This document shows, piece by piece, positions 42,845-52,396 of a stretch of 64,000 nt of DNA. Numbering within the stretch: position 1 is the first letter of the stretch; each line of letters begins with the position of its first letter. The stretch spans positions 124,001 to 188,000 of the forward strand of contig CALRZN010000002.1 of assembly GCA_943372645.1 (NCBI GenBank), given 5' to 3'. Below the pieces are notes generated by a model, which saw nothing but the letters and a program-made list of their open reading frames with translations, was not told the DNA's origin and made no database searches. The position numbers and the translations under genes were made by a program. Source of the DNA: VBWE01 sp943372645. Lineage in GTDB: Bacteria; Bacteroidota; Bacteroidia; Palsa-965.

Positions 42845-45800
42845 TTACCAGGTCATCACGTGCGTAGCTGCCTCGTGGTTATGTCCTGATAAGCGGATCA
42901 TATAAACACCTGCGCCGAAAGTAGCGATGTTTATATTTTTATTCAGCGTTCCGGAAACACCGTTCAGGTCTTCGGCATAAATTACCTGGCCCAGCGCATT
43001 GAAAATTTCAACACGGTAATTGTCGCGCGCACCCAGCATCATGTTGAGTGTAAACTCACCATTGTTCGGGTTCGGAATCACTTTCAGACCGAGGGCCTCA
43101 GTGGCCGATGTTGCAGCAATACCGGTACATACATCAACCGTAATCGTTTGTGTCGCGGAGTTTGTACATCCGTTTACATCAACATACGTGTATGTAATGG
43201 TATGCACACCTGCTCCTGCTGTTGCCGGTGTAAATACGCCGCCCGACACCCCGTTTCCGGAGTATGTTCCGCCCGCAGGCGATCCGCCGCTGAGTGTGGT
43301 CGGAGAGTCTGCCAGGCAAGCCGAATCTGCCGCAAGCGCCAGCGTTACCGCCGGTGCAGCATTCACTGTAATAGTAACAGTGTTCGTGCTGCTGCAGTTG
43401 TAGGCGTTGGTGCCGGTTACGGTGTAGGTCGTTGTCGTGTTCGGAGCAACCGATACCGTAATACCCGACAGGTTACCCGGGTTCCATACATACGTTGACG
43501 CGCCGCTGCCGGTTAAGGTGGTGGTGTTGCCATCGCAGATGGTGGTTGATGCTGCTGTTGCAGTTACAACCGGCAGCGCAATTACGGTTACTGTAATCGT
43601 CTGTGTGTTCGAACAGCCGCCCGAAACAGTTCCGGTTACAGTGTACGTTGTTGTATTTGCAGGCGATACGTTTACGGTTGCACCACTCAGGTTGCCCGGG
43701 TTCCAGGTGTAGTTGGTTGCACCGGTTGCGCTGAGTGTGGTTGAAGAACCTGCACACAGGTTGGTTGTTCCTGCTGTTACTGTAACTGTCGGTGAACCGG
43801 TTACCGTTACCGTTACCGTGTTTGTATTCGAGCAGCCGTTTGCGTTGGTGCCGGTTACGGTGTACGTGGTAGTAACTGACGGGTTCACTGTAACGGTAGT
43901 TCCGCTCAGGTTACCCGGGTTCCAGGTATAGGTTACGCCGCCGGTACCGGTAAGCGTGGTGTTACCGCCGATACAGATGGTGCTGTTAGATGCCGTAGCT
44001 GCAATGGTCGGCAGGCTGTTTACGGTTACTGTAACCGTTTGTGTGTTTGAACAACCTCCTGCATCTGTTCCCACTACGGTATATGTGGTGGTTGATGCCG
44101 GTGTTACGGTTACTGTTGTTCCTGTTAAGTTGCCCGGATTCCATACATACGTTGATGCGCCTGAACCGGTAAGCGTTGTTGATGCGCCGGTGCAGATGGA
44201 AGCAGAAGCCGCTGATGCAGTTACGGTCGGTAATGCTGATACGGTTACAGTTACAGTGCCTGTGTTTGAACAACCGTTGGAACCTACTCCTGTTACAGTG
44301 TATGTAGTTGTTGAAGCAGGTGTTACAGTTACAGACGAACCGCTCAGGTTACCCGGATTCCAGGTGTAAGTTACACCGCCGGTGCCGGTAAGCGTTGTGC
44401 TACTGCCGTTACACAGTGTAGTGTTCGATGCAGAAGCAGTAACGGTGGGCAGGCTGTTTACAGTTACTGTTACGGTGTTTGTGTTCGAACAGCCGCTTGC
44501 ATTGGTTCCGGTTACAGTATAGGTTGTTGTTGTTGCCGGAGTAACTGTTACTGTTGTTCCGCTGAGGCTGCCCGGGTTCCAGGTGTACGTTACGCCACCC
44601 GTGCCGGTAAGTGTTGTAGAAGAACCGTTACAGATGGTTGGTGTGCTGGCAGAAGCAGCAATCGTGGGCAGGCCGTTAACTGTTACGGTTACAGTCTGTG
44701 TGTTCGAACATCCACCCGGAGCTGTTCCTACAACGGTGTAAGTTGTTGTAGTTGTCGGCGATACGGTTACAGTAGCGCCGCTCAGGTTGCCCGGATTCCA
44801 TACATACGTTGATGCGCCTGTTGCTGTGAGCGTCGTTGACGATCCGGTACAGATGGACGATGTACCTGCTGTTGCAGTTACAGTCGGCGTACCCACAACC
44901 GTTACAGTTACTGTGCTGGTGTTTGTACAACCGTTCGAACCTGTTCCGGTTACGGTGTACGTTGTGGTGGTGGTCGGAGAAACAGTTACGGTTGTGCCGC
45001 TCAGGTTGCCCGGGTTCCACACATACGTTACACCACCGGTGCCGGTAAGTGTGGTGCTGCTGCCGGTGCAGATGGTTCCGCTGGCTGCTGACGAAGCAAT
45101 GGTCGGCGATGTATTTACCGTAATGGTGCGGGTGGAGGTGTTTGTACAACCATTCGAGCCGGTGCCGGTTACGGTGTAGGTAGTCGTTGTAGTCGGCGAT
45201 ACAGTTACCGTTGCGCCGGTTAAGTTGCCCGGGTTCCACACATACGATACGCCACCGGTTGCAGTCATCGAAGTGCTCGAACCGGAGCAGATGGTTGCGT
45301 TTGTGGTTGTCGTGCTGATGGTCGGCAACGCATTTACTGTAATAGTTACCTGGCTGGTGTTGCTGCATCCGCCCGGAGCTGTTCCGGTTACGGTGTATGT
45401 AGTGGTTGTGGTCGGAGAAACTGTAACGGTTGCGCCGCTCAGGTTGCCCGGGTTCCATACATACGTTGAAGCGCCGTTGCCGGTAAGCGTAGTGCTTGAA
45501 CCATTACAGATGGTGGTGGTGCTCGCTGTTGCTGTAACGGTTGGTGTTCCCACTACTGTTACCTGTACCGTACTCGTGTTTGTACATCCGTTCGAGCCGG
45601 TGCCGGTTACGGTGTAAGTAGTCGTTGCGGTGGGCGATACCGTTACGGTTGTGCCGCTCAGGTTGCCCGGGTTCCACACATACGTTACGCCGCCGGTGCC
45701 GGTGAGCGTGGTGCTTCCGCCGGTACAGATGGTTCCGCTGGCCGCTGACGAAGCAATGGTCGGCAGGCTGTTTACGGTTATCGTGCGGGTGGACGTGTTT

Positions 45801-48800
45801 GTACAACCGTTAGAACCCGTTCCTGTTACTGTGTATGTTGTTGTGGTGGTCGGTGATACCGTTACGGTTGCGCCGGTTAAGTTACCCGGGTTCCACACAT
45901 ACGTTACACCTCCGGTAGCTGTCATCGATGTGCTCGAACCGGCGCAAATCGTTGCGTTGGTGGTCGTGGTGCTGATCGTCGGCAACGTGTTCACGGTAAT
46001 GGTACGTGTTGATGTATTTGTACAGCCGTTGGAGCCTGTACCCGTTACAGTGTAAGTAGTTGTTGTAGTCGGAGAAACAGTTACCGTTGCGCCGGTTAAG
46101 TTGCCCGGGTTCCAAACATACGTTACACCGCCGGTAGCCGTCATCGAAGTGCTCGAACCGGCACAGATGGTAGCATTGGTGGTAGTAGTGCTGATGGTCG
46201 GCAACGTGTTTACAGTTACTGTTACCTGTGCGGTGTTTGAACAACCTCCCGGAGCTGTTCCGGTTACAGTGTAAGTAGTTGTTGTGGTCGGAGAAACAGT
46301 TACGGTTGTTCCGCTCAGGTTACCCGGGTTCCACACATACGTAGTTGCGCCGGTGCCGGTGAGCGTGGTGCTTGATCCGTTACAAATGGTCGAAGTACTT
46401 GCAGAAGCAGTTACTGTCGGAAGGCCTGTAACAGTAACGGTTACGTTGCTCGTGTTCGTACAGCCGTTTGAACCAACACCGGTTACGGTATAAGTGGTGG
46501 TGGTGGTCGGAGATACGGTTACGGTTGTTCCGGTTAAGTTACCCGGGTTCCAGGTGTAGGTTACGCCGCCTGTACCGGTGAGCGTAGTGCTGCCGCCGGT
46601 GCAGATGGTGCCGCTGGCTGCTGACGAACCAATAGTCGGCAGGCTGTTAACGGTAATGGTGCGCGTGGAAGTGTTTGTACAACCGTTCGCATCTGTACCG
46701 GTTACCGTATAGGTTGTGGTTGTAGTCGGCGATACCGTTACGGTTGCGCCGGTTAAGTTGCCCGGGTTCCAAACATACGTTGATGCACCTGTTGCAGACA
46801 GCGAAGTGCTTGCTCCTGCGCAAATGGTTGCATTTGTGGTAGTGGTTGAAACGGTTGGCAACGCGTTTACTGTAATCGTTCGGGTGGATGTATTTGTGCA
46901 GCCGTTCGATCCGGTGCCGGTAACTGTATAGGTAGTTGTTGTTGTCGGTGAAACGGTTACTGTTGCGCCGCTCAGGTTGCCCGGATTCCACACGTATGTT
47001 GAGGCACCGGTAGCAGTCATCGATGTGCTCGATCCGTTACAGATGGTTGCGTTTGTGGTGGTGGTTGCAACAGTGGGCAGTGCGTTCACTGTAATCACAA
47101 CGGTTGAGCTGTTGCTGCCGTTACCGTTTGTAGCGGTCTGTGTTACGGTATACGTTCCTGCGGTATTCCATACTACACCGGTTACGTTTTGTGTTGTGGC
47201 CGTTCCGGGTGTTCCACTCGGGAATGTCCAGCTCCACGAAGTCGGGCTGCCGGTTGATGCATCTGTAAAGTTCACCGGTGTTCCGGCACAAACGGTTGTT
47301 GCGCTGGCGGTGAAAGCAGACGTTGGCGGCAGGCTCGCAGGCGTACCGGAGATGTTGATGTTATCAATATAATACGACTGCCCGTATCGGCCGCGGTTGC
47401 GGAAAATAACCTGCAGGCTGCCTGTACCATTATACGTAGTGAGCGAAACGGTTTCCGTACGCCACTGTGCTGCTGACGGAACAAACTCTGTTGCGGTCTG
47501 ATCCGGCGCAGTAGAAAGCGCAACACCGCCTTTGATATACACCTGTGAGTATGTTCCGCAGTTGTTTGAAACAAGCACTTCCAGGCTATCGGAGTACGTT
47601 GCATCGTAACGCGCATAGGCCACATCAAAAGTCATCTGCAGGTTGGTGTACCCGGTGAAGTTGATGCGCGGCGTAAGAATTTCATCTCTTGCCCCGGCCA
47701 CGTTGTTGTTGTAGTTATCAAACTTCATACTGGCCGTACTGGTTCCGAAACCTCCGGCAGCAGCTGTACGCACGAAGAACATACCATCGTTGTTGATGTT
47801 GTTGCTCACCCAGTTCGTGGGCGGGAACGTGGTGGGCTGGAAACCTTCTACCAGCGGAGCGGGTGTTACACCCATCACGGTAATTACCTGTGTGGTGCTG
47901 CTGCTTCCGTTCGCGTTGGTTGCGGTAAGTGTAACGTTATATGTTCCGGGAGTGTTCCAAACAATACCGGTCGGGTTTTGTGCGGTAGATGTTCCCGGGG
48001 TTCCACCTGTAAATGTCCAGCTCCATGATGTCGGCGTAAAGCTGGTCTGGTCCGTAAAGTTAATCGGTGTGCCGGAACAAACCTGTGTCGAACTTGCTGC
48101 AAATGCAGCTACCGGAGGCAGGTTGCCCGGGTTAAAGATGTCTACTTCCCAAACGCTGCGGCCATAGGTTGCTGCACGCAGTTTACCTGAAGCCTGGTGT
48201 ACTTCCAGGTCGAAAATCGGGGCGTTGGTAAGGCCTACAAAATAAGGCTGCCACGATGTATACGTGTTGTCAATATAATACACACCGATATCCATGCCCA
48301 CATAAAACGCACCGGTAGTTGAACCGGGCATGTGTGTAACGCAGTTTGCCGGCAGGTTGGGCAGGCCGGTTGAAATATTTGTCCAGGAAGTACCGCCATT
48401 GGTAGAGCGGAACACTTTGTTGCCGGAAGAATAACCGGAGAACGTTACGAGTACCGTGTTCGGGTCGTTCGGAGCTACAGATACGCGGGAAATGGCAGCC
48501 GAGCCCACAGGCAGTGTGCCGGTTACAGTTGTCCAGGAAGTACCGCCGTTGATGGTTTTGAATAAACCGCCCGAGCGGGCCACATAAATAACCTGGTTGT
48601 TCGACGGAGCCACACGGAAATCAACAATGGTTCCCGCGGGTGATGCAGGCAGTGCGGTCAGCTGTGTCCAGTTTGTGCCCTGGTTGGTTGATTTAAACAG
48701 GTTGGTGCGGCCGCAATAAATGGTATTGGCTGTTGTCGGATCCTGGTACCACGGTGTTACCCAGGGCGCAGTGCCGGTAAGGCCGGTGTTGATTGCTGCC

Positions 48801-50587
48801 CATGTGCCGCCGCCATTGGTCGAGCGGTTCAGCGAGCCGTTATACTGTTCACCATACATTACGTTGTTGTTCGTGCGGTCAATAAAACAATCCATACCAT
48901 CACCGCCCATTGTTTCGCTGTAGGTGGTGCCGTTATAAAGGTTTGTTCCGTTATCCTGGTGACCGGTAATCCACAGGTTCGGCGTTGCTGTTTGTGCCGA
49001 AAGACCGATGCGGTAAGGCTGTGCGATGGCCATGCCTACACTCTGATCGGGGAATGTTGTTCCGGTGTTTGTCGTTTTATGTACCCCGCCGTCACAACCT
49101 ACATAATAGGTGGTAGCACTGCCCGGAAGGAATGTAATGTCATGTATGTCTGCATGCACATAAGGGGCGCCTGTCCCGGTCCAGTGACCATGAATGGCCC
49201 AGTTTGTTCCGCCATTCGTCGAACGCCATACGTTAACACCACCAACAAGAACAATATCCTGGTTGGTCGGAGAAACGGCCAGACCATGATCATACCAGCT
49301 TTGTCCGCCGGTGTCGCTTCCGGTTGACGACCAGCCCATGATGTTCGGCGTGGTAGAGCGGGTGGTGAATGTGGTGCCACTGTCTGTTGAACGGTAAAGT
49401 CCCAGGAAGCCATTGTTTGCAGCGCTTCCGGCAAGAATATAAACGTACGCTACGTTTGCCGGTGTAACAGCAACCGAAAGGCGGTCGGTGCTGGCCGAAG
49501 CCGGGAGACCTGTTGTTACCTGTGCCCAGGTAGCGCCGCCATTGGTTGATTTCCAGAACGTGGTTCCGGTTGCGTAAACGGTGTTCGGATCGGTAGGTTT
49601 AAATTCTGCATCGCGGAATGCGTTTGTATTTTGAACCTGTGTCCAGGTGGTTCCGCCGTCTGTTGTTCTGTAAATACCGTTGCTGGTAAATGCCATCAGT
49701 GTAGTAGGCGTGGTCGGGTTGATGAGCAGGCGGCTGATGGTGCGGCCCTGGTTGGTCGTCCAGTTCAGGCCGGTGGTGCTCCACGTGGTTCCGCCGTTGG
49801 TCGATTTTAAAACCCCGATGCTGTAAGTGTCGCCCGCATCGCCGTCGCCGGTTGCGAGGTACATCACCTGTGTGTTTGTCGGGTCAATTGCAAGGTCGGT
49901 AGATCCGACAGAAGCCAGCGCGTCTGTACTGGCGATAATTGACCACGCACCACCGGAGTTGGTAGATTTCCAAAGGCCGCCGGCAGGAGCGCAGGCGTAG
50001 ACCGTGGTATTCAAAACCGGGTCAATAATAACCCGGTTGATACGGCCGGCTCCACCGTTGGCGGGTGGACCAACCGGACCAATGAGCTGCCAGGTGGTGC
50101 TCATCAGCGAAGGATTGCCCGGATTCGAGTTCAGGAAATTGGTGCTGTTTCCTAATGAAACCGGGTTGCCGCCGTAGGTTGCGTAGTATTGCGCACGGGC
50201 TTCCTGGCTTTGTGAAAGGTATTGCAGGAAGTTCGGGAATGTATTACCGGTAAGCGACATATCGCCGCTCGGGTAAACGCGGGGCTCCATAAACGCCTCC
50301 CAGCGTTTGAACTGTTTATAGCCGCCTTTCATATACGGCATCGGTGTCGGATTCGCAATCAGCTGCTGTGAACCGAACTTGCTGGTCATCAGAGCTTCAT
50401 CCTGCCGGGCCTGGAACAGTTGCTGTTCTTTCTGGCCCCAGGTCTGATAGAAATCAGCCTTTACGTCGTAAAACGTGTAGCCCGGATTGTTGTTCATTTT
50501 CCGCCATTCCTGCGCAAACAGGCTTCCTGAAATAAGCGCAAGCGCGGCTAGTGAAGACAGGTATTTCTTCTGCATATTCAACTTCAT
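42845..50587 (-). CDS. Giant T9SS type A BNR/PKD protein with seventeen 73-residue repeats
   Basis: About 2580 aa. The start at 50587 (MKLNMQKKYLSSLAALALISGSLFAQ) is chosen because it begins a normal signal peptide; an in-frame ATG at 50647 would add a polar 20-residue extension. The order is signal peptide; N-terminal module with FKRWEAFMEPRVYPSGD; BNR/sortilin-like repeats (about 130-815); PKD (about 820-902); jelly-roll-like segment (about 905-1085); PKD (1087-1171); seventeen tandem Ig-like repeats (1172-2412); one further divergent domain; and a C-terminal sorting domain with VIPNPNNGEFTLNMML and GAGVYMIRLSGH. It is a surface adhesin or structural stalk candidate, paralogous to the protein at 32580. 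A predicted promoter lies about 120 nt upstream and a strong terminator downstream. Confidence 0.9.
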   Translation of the reverse strand: MKLNMQKKYLSSLAALALISGSLFAQEWRKMNNNPGYTFYDVKADFYQTWGQKEQQLFQARQDEALMTSKFGSQQLIANPTPMPYMKGGYKQFKRWEAFMEPRVYPSGDMSLTGNTFPNFLQYLSQSQEARAQYYATYGGNPVSLGNSTNFLNSNPGNPSLMSTTWQLIGPVGPPANGGAGRINRVIIDPVLNTTVYACAPAGGLWKSTNSGGAWSIIASTDALASVGSTDLAIDPTNTQVMYLATGDGDAGDTYSIGVLKSTNGGTTWSTTGLNWTTNQGRTISRLLINPTTPTTLMAFTSNGIYRTTDGGTTWTQVQNTNAFRDAEFKPTDPNTVYATGTTFWKSTNGGATWAQVTTGLPASASTDRLSVAVTPANVAYVYILAGSAANNGFLGLYRSTDSGTTFTTRSTTPNIMGWSSTGSDTGGQSWYDHGLAVSPTNQDIVLVGGVNVWRSTNGGTNWAIHGHWTGTGAPYVHADIHDITFLPGSATTYYVGCDGGVHKTTNTGTTFPDQSVGMAIAQPYRIGLSAQTATPNLWITGHQDNGTNLYNGTTYSETMGGDGMDCFIDRTNNNVMYGEQYNGSLNRSTNGGGTWAAINTGLTGTAPWVTPWYQDPTTANTIYCGRTNLFKSTNQGTNWTQLTALPASPAGTIVDFRVAPSNNQVIYVARSGGLFKTINGGTSWTTVTGTLPVGSAAISRVSVAPNDPNTVLVTFSGYSSGNKVFRSTNGGTSWTNISTGLPNLPANCVTHMPGSTTGAFYVGMDIGVYYIDNTYTSWQPYFVGLTNAPIFDLEVHQASGKLRAATYGRSVWEVDIFNPGNLPPVAAFAASSTQVCSGTPINFTDQTSFTPTSWSWTFTGGTPGTSTAQNPTGIVWNTPGTYNVTLTATNANGSSSTTQVITVMGVTPAPLVEGFQPTTFPPTNWVSNNINNDGMFFVRTAAAGGFGTSTASMKFDNYNNNVAGARDEILTPRINFTGYTNLQMTFDVAYARYDATYSDSLEVLVSNNCGTYSQVYIKGGVALSTAPDQTATEFVPSAAQWRTETVSLTTYNGTGSLQVIFRNRGRYGQSYYIDNINISGTPASLPPTSAFTASATTVCAGTPVNFTDASTGSPTSWSWTFPSGTPGTATTQNVTGVVWNTAGTYTVTQTATNGNGSNSSTVVITVNALPTVATTTTNATICNGSSTSMTATGASTYVWNPGNLSGATVTVSPTTTTTYTVTGTGSNGCTNTSTRTITVNALPTVSTTTTNATICAGASTSLSATGASTYVWNPGNLTGATVTVSPTTTTTYTVTGTDANGCTNTSTRTITVNSLPTIGSSAASGTICTGGSTTLTGTGGVTYTWNPGNLTGTTVTVSPTTTTTYTVTGVGSNGCTNTSNVTVTVTGLPTVTASASTSTICNGSSTTLTGTGATTYVWNPGNLSGTTVTVSPTTTTTYTVTGTAPGGCSNTAQVTVTVNTLPTISTTTTNATICAGSSTSMTATGGVTYVWNPGNLTGATVTVSPTTTTTYTVTGTGSNGCTNTSTRTITVNTLPTISTTTTNATICAGSSTSMTATGGVTYVWNPGNLTGATVTVSPTTTTTYTVTGTGSNGCTNTSTRTITVNSLPTIASSAASGTICTGGSTTLTGTGGVTYVWNPGNLSGTTVTVSPTATTTYTVTGTGSNGCTNTSTVQVTVVGTPTVTATASTTTICNGSSTTLTGNGASTYVWNPGNLSGATVTVSPTTTTTYTVTGTAPGGCSNTSQVTITVNALPTISTTTTNATICSGSSTSMTATGGVSYVWNPGNLTGATVTVSPTTTTTYTVTGTGSNGCTNTSTRTITVNTSPTIASSAASGTICTGSSTTLTGTGGVTYVWNPGNLSGTTVTVSPTTTTTYTVTGTGSNGCTNTSTVTVTVVGTPTVTATAGTSSICTGSSTTLTATGASTYVWNPGNLSGATVTVSPTTTTTYTVVGTAPGGCSNTQTVTVTVNGLPTIAASASTPTICNGSSTTLTGTGGVTYTWNPGSLSGTTVTVTPATTTTYTVTGTNASGCSNTNTVTVTVNSLPTVTASASNTTLCNGSSTTLTGTGGVTYTWNPGNLSGSSVTVTPASTTTYTVTGVGSNGCSNTGTVTVTVSALPTVTASAASASICTGASTTLTGSGASTYVWNPGNLTGTTVTVTPASTTTYTVVGTDAGGCSNTQTVTVTVNSLPTIAATASNSTICIGGNTTLTGTGGVTYTWNPGNLSGTTVTVNPSVTTTYTVTGTNANGCSNTNTVTVTVTGSPTVTVTAGTTNLCAGSSTTLSATGATNYTWNPGNLSGATVNVSPANTTTYTVTGTVSGGCSNTQTITVTVIALPVVTATAASTTICDGNTTTLTGSGASTYVWNPGNLSGITVSVAPNTTTTYTVTGTNAYNCSSTNTVTITVNAAPAVTLALAADSACLADSPTTLSGGSPAGGTYSGNGVSGGVFTPATAGAGVHTITYTYVDVNGCTNSATQTITVDVCTGIAATSATEALGLKVIPNPNNGEFTLNMMLGARDNYRVEIFNALGQVIYAEDLNGVSGTLNKNINIATFGAGVYMIRLSGHNHEAATHVMTW
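43352..47074 (-). repeat. Array of 17 tandem 219-bp coding repeats
   Basis: Seventeen in-frame units of exactly 73 codons (17 x 219 = 3723 bp) run without insertion or deletion. Each unit has the pattern TICxGSSTTLTGTG - TYVWNPGNLSG - TVTVSPTTTTTYTVTG - GCSNT - VTVTVNxLP, an Ig-like/PKD-like sandwich with two cysteines. Subtypes alternate in a loose order. Units 5 and 6 (45980-46198 and 45761-45979) share 72 of 73 residues but differ at about 39 of 219 bases. Confidence 0.97.
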
Positions 50588-51046
50588 TTGGTGTGTTTGG
50601 TAATTCTGGTAGCAATTATCTTGGGCCGGTTTCATGGCTTTTTGCATAAAACGGGCGATCTTTTTTTAACCGGAAATCAGCTTTCTAAAGCAAAACTGGT
50701 TTTTGTACAGCTTACATAAATACGTGATTCCCCGGCAAAAAGCAATTTTTTTAGATGAATCCGGCTATACGTGCGACCAAACAAATCCCGCTACCTATTG
50801 GTCTGTTTTGCCTGTTTTTGCGCCCGCTTTTGAATGAAAAGGCCCGGCGGTTGAAAAAACAGGGAGTTGATAACATGCGGGTGTTAAAAAACTACTGTTT
50901 ATTTTTTCAGAGTGCCCGCGGAATAAGGACTTCAGCAATCCGACCGGGAAGATAACAGGTCCGTGTTCATTACTTTGAACCAGGCAGATTGAAAATGGAT
51001 TTTTCATTTGCATAGCTTTATGAAAATTGAATAAGCATCCTGTTCT
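50588..51046. other. Intergenic region with divergent promoters for the giant gene and phoH
   Basis: This 459-nt stretch holds the giant gene's leader and promoter, and upstream of phoH the near-consensus box TTACTTTG (50970-50977). An open frame at 50755-50955 has no supporting features. I see no RNA gene. Confidence 0.5.
50715..50745 (-). promoter_or_regulatory. Candidate promoter of the giant T9SS gene (TTG-N20-TATTTATG)
   Basis: On the minus strand, TTG (50745-50743) and TATTTATG (50722-50715) are separated by 20 nt. The -7 box differs from TAnnTTTG at one position. A start near 50708 would give a leader of about 120 nt. Confidence 0.4.
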
Positions 51047-52390
51047 ATGGCTAAAGCAAACACCAGCAGTGAGAAAAAGATTTTCGTTCTCGACACGTCT
51101 GTAATTATTTATGACCACCAGGCCATAAAAAGTTTCAAGGAACACGATGTGGTTGTTCCGATCACCGTCCTGGAAGAACTGGACAATTTCAAAAAGGGCA
51201 ACGACACCAAAAACTTTGCGGCACGCGAATTCACGCGCTACATTGATAAAATATCCGGGCGCAATACGCTGCAGGATTGGGTGAACATCAATGGCAAAGG
51301 CCACGGCATGTTCAAAATAGAAATGAACCAGGCGAAAAAGATGGATGCGGAAAAGATTTTCGGCGAACGCAAAGCCGACCACCGTATCATCAACGCCGCG
51401 CTATACCTGTCGGAACAATACCCCACACGCAAAGTTATTCTTGTTACCAAAGACATCAACCTGCGCATTAAAGCCAAGTCGCTGAAACTGCAGGCCGAGG
51501 ATTACGAAACCGGCAAGATTAAAGACACAAACGAATTGTACACCGGCAATTCTACATTAGAAAAAGTGCCGGTTGTTGCGATCAATGCATTGTACGAAGC
51601 TGAAAACTGTTCTACCGAATCGGTACTGAAAAAAGCAAAACCGATTGCGAATCATTTTTATGTGTTGAAAAACGGGCAGAAATCGGTGCTTGCACATTAC
51701 AACCCGAACAACAATATGATTGAGCGCGTGCGCAAACAGATTGCCTTCCGCATCACGCCGCGTAATGCCGAGCAGGCGTTTGCGCTGGAAGCCATTATGC
51801 GCCCTGACATTCGCTTAGTAACCATACAAGGTGTTGCGGGTACAGGCAAAACGCTGCTGTCGCTGGCCGGTGCGCTGGAGCAGCGGCGCAACTATCACCA
51901 GATTTACCTGGCGCGCCCGGTGGTTCCGCTCAGTAACAAAGACATCGGTTACCTGCCCGGCGATATCAAATCGAAACTTAATCCGTACATGGAGCCGCTG
52001 TGGGACAACCTGAAATACATCAAAAGCCAGTACAGCGACAAAGACAAGGAACTGAAGCAGATTAACGAAATGGTGGAAAACGAAAAACTCGTGGTGTGCC
52101 CGCTTGCCTATATCCGCGGCCGCAGCCTGAGTAATGTTTTTTTCATCGTGGATGAAGCGCAGAACCTGACTCCGCACGAAGTAAAAACAATCATCAGCCG
52201 CGCAGGCGAAAACACGAAGATTGTTTTTACGGGCGATATTTTCCAGATTGATACGCCGTACCTCGATACCCAATCAAACGGCCTTTCGTACCTCATCGAT
52301 CGGTTGAAAGGGCAGGCACTTTATTCGCACATCACGCTGCTGAAAGGCGAGCGCAGCGAGCTGGCCAACTTAGCCAACGAGTTTTTGTAA
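51047..52390 (+). CDS. phoH: PhoH2-type PIN-PhoH protein (RNA helicase/RNase)
   Basis: The 447-aa protein has an N-terminal PIN domain (about 11-150; D16 in LDTSVII, E44 in LEELDNF, and acidic residues near 111 and 135, ILVTKDINLR), the fold of VapC-like endoribonucleases. A C-terminal PhoH ATPase follows, with Walker A GVAGTGKT (about 262-269), Walker B-like FFIVDEAQN and TGDIFQID. Studied PhoH2 proteins unwind and cleave RNA with ATP. It is transcribed alone on the plus strand, and its stop lies 6 nt from the end of the convergent AlgX-like gene. No antitoxin partner is visible upstream. Confidence 0.92.
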   Translation: MAKANTSSEKKIFVLDTSVIIYDHQAIKSFKEHDVVVPITVLEELDNFKKGNDTKNFAAREFTRYIDKISGRNTLQDWVNINGKGHGMFKIEMNQAKKMDAEKIFGERKADHRIINAALYLSEQYPTRKVILVTKDINLRIKAKSLKLQAEDYETGKIKDTNELYTGNSTLEKVPVVAINALYEAENCSTESVLKKAKPIANHFYVLKNGQKSVLAHYNPNNNMIERVRKQIAFRITPRNAEQAFALEAIMRPDIRLVTIQGVAGTGKTLLSLAGALEQRRNYHQIYLARPVVPLSNKDIGYLPGDIKSKLNPYMEPLWDNLKYIKSQYSDKDKELKQINEMVENEKLVVCPLAYIRGRSLSNVFFIVDEAQNLTPHEVKTIISRAGENTKIVFTGDIFQIDTPYLDTQSNGLSYLIDRLKGQALYSHITLLKGERSELANLANEFL

Positions 52391-52396
52391 ACGGGT

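Noticed and set aside
44676..45458. Open frames on both strands within the repeat array
   Set aside because: Repeating nonsense products (NRNRY..., MEPGQPERRN...) arise from other frames of the same 219-bp unit.
43352..47074. Regular repeats that could suggest a CRISPR array or satellite DNA
   Set aside because: The period is 219 bp, an exact multiple of three, fully inside one long reading frame with conserved protein pattern and synonymous variation; there are no unique spacers or cas genes.
50755..50955. 66-codon frame upstream of phoH
   Set aside because: It covers the intergenic promoter region, has no ribosome-binding site or recognisable domain, and looks like chance.
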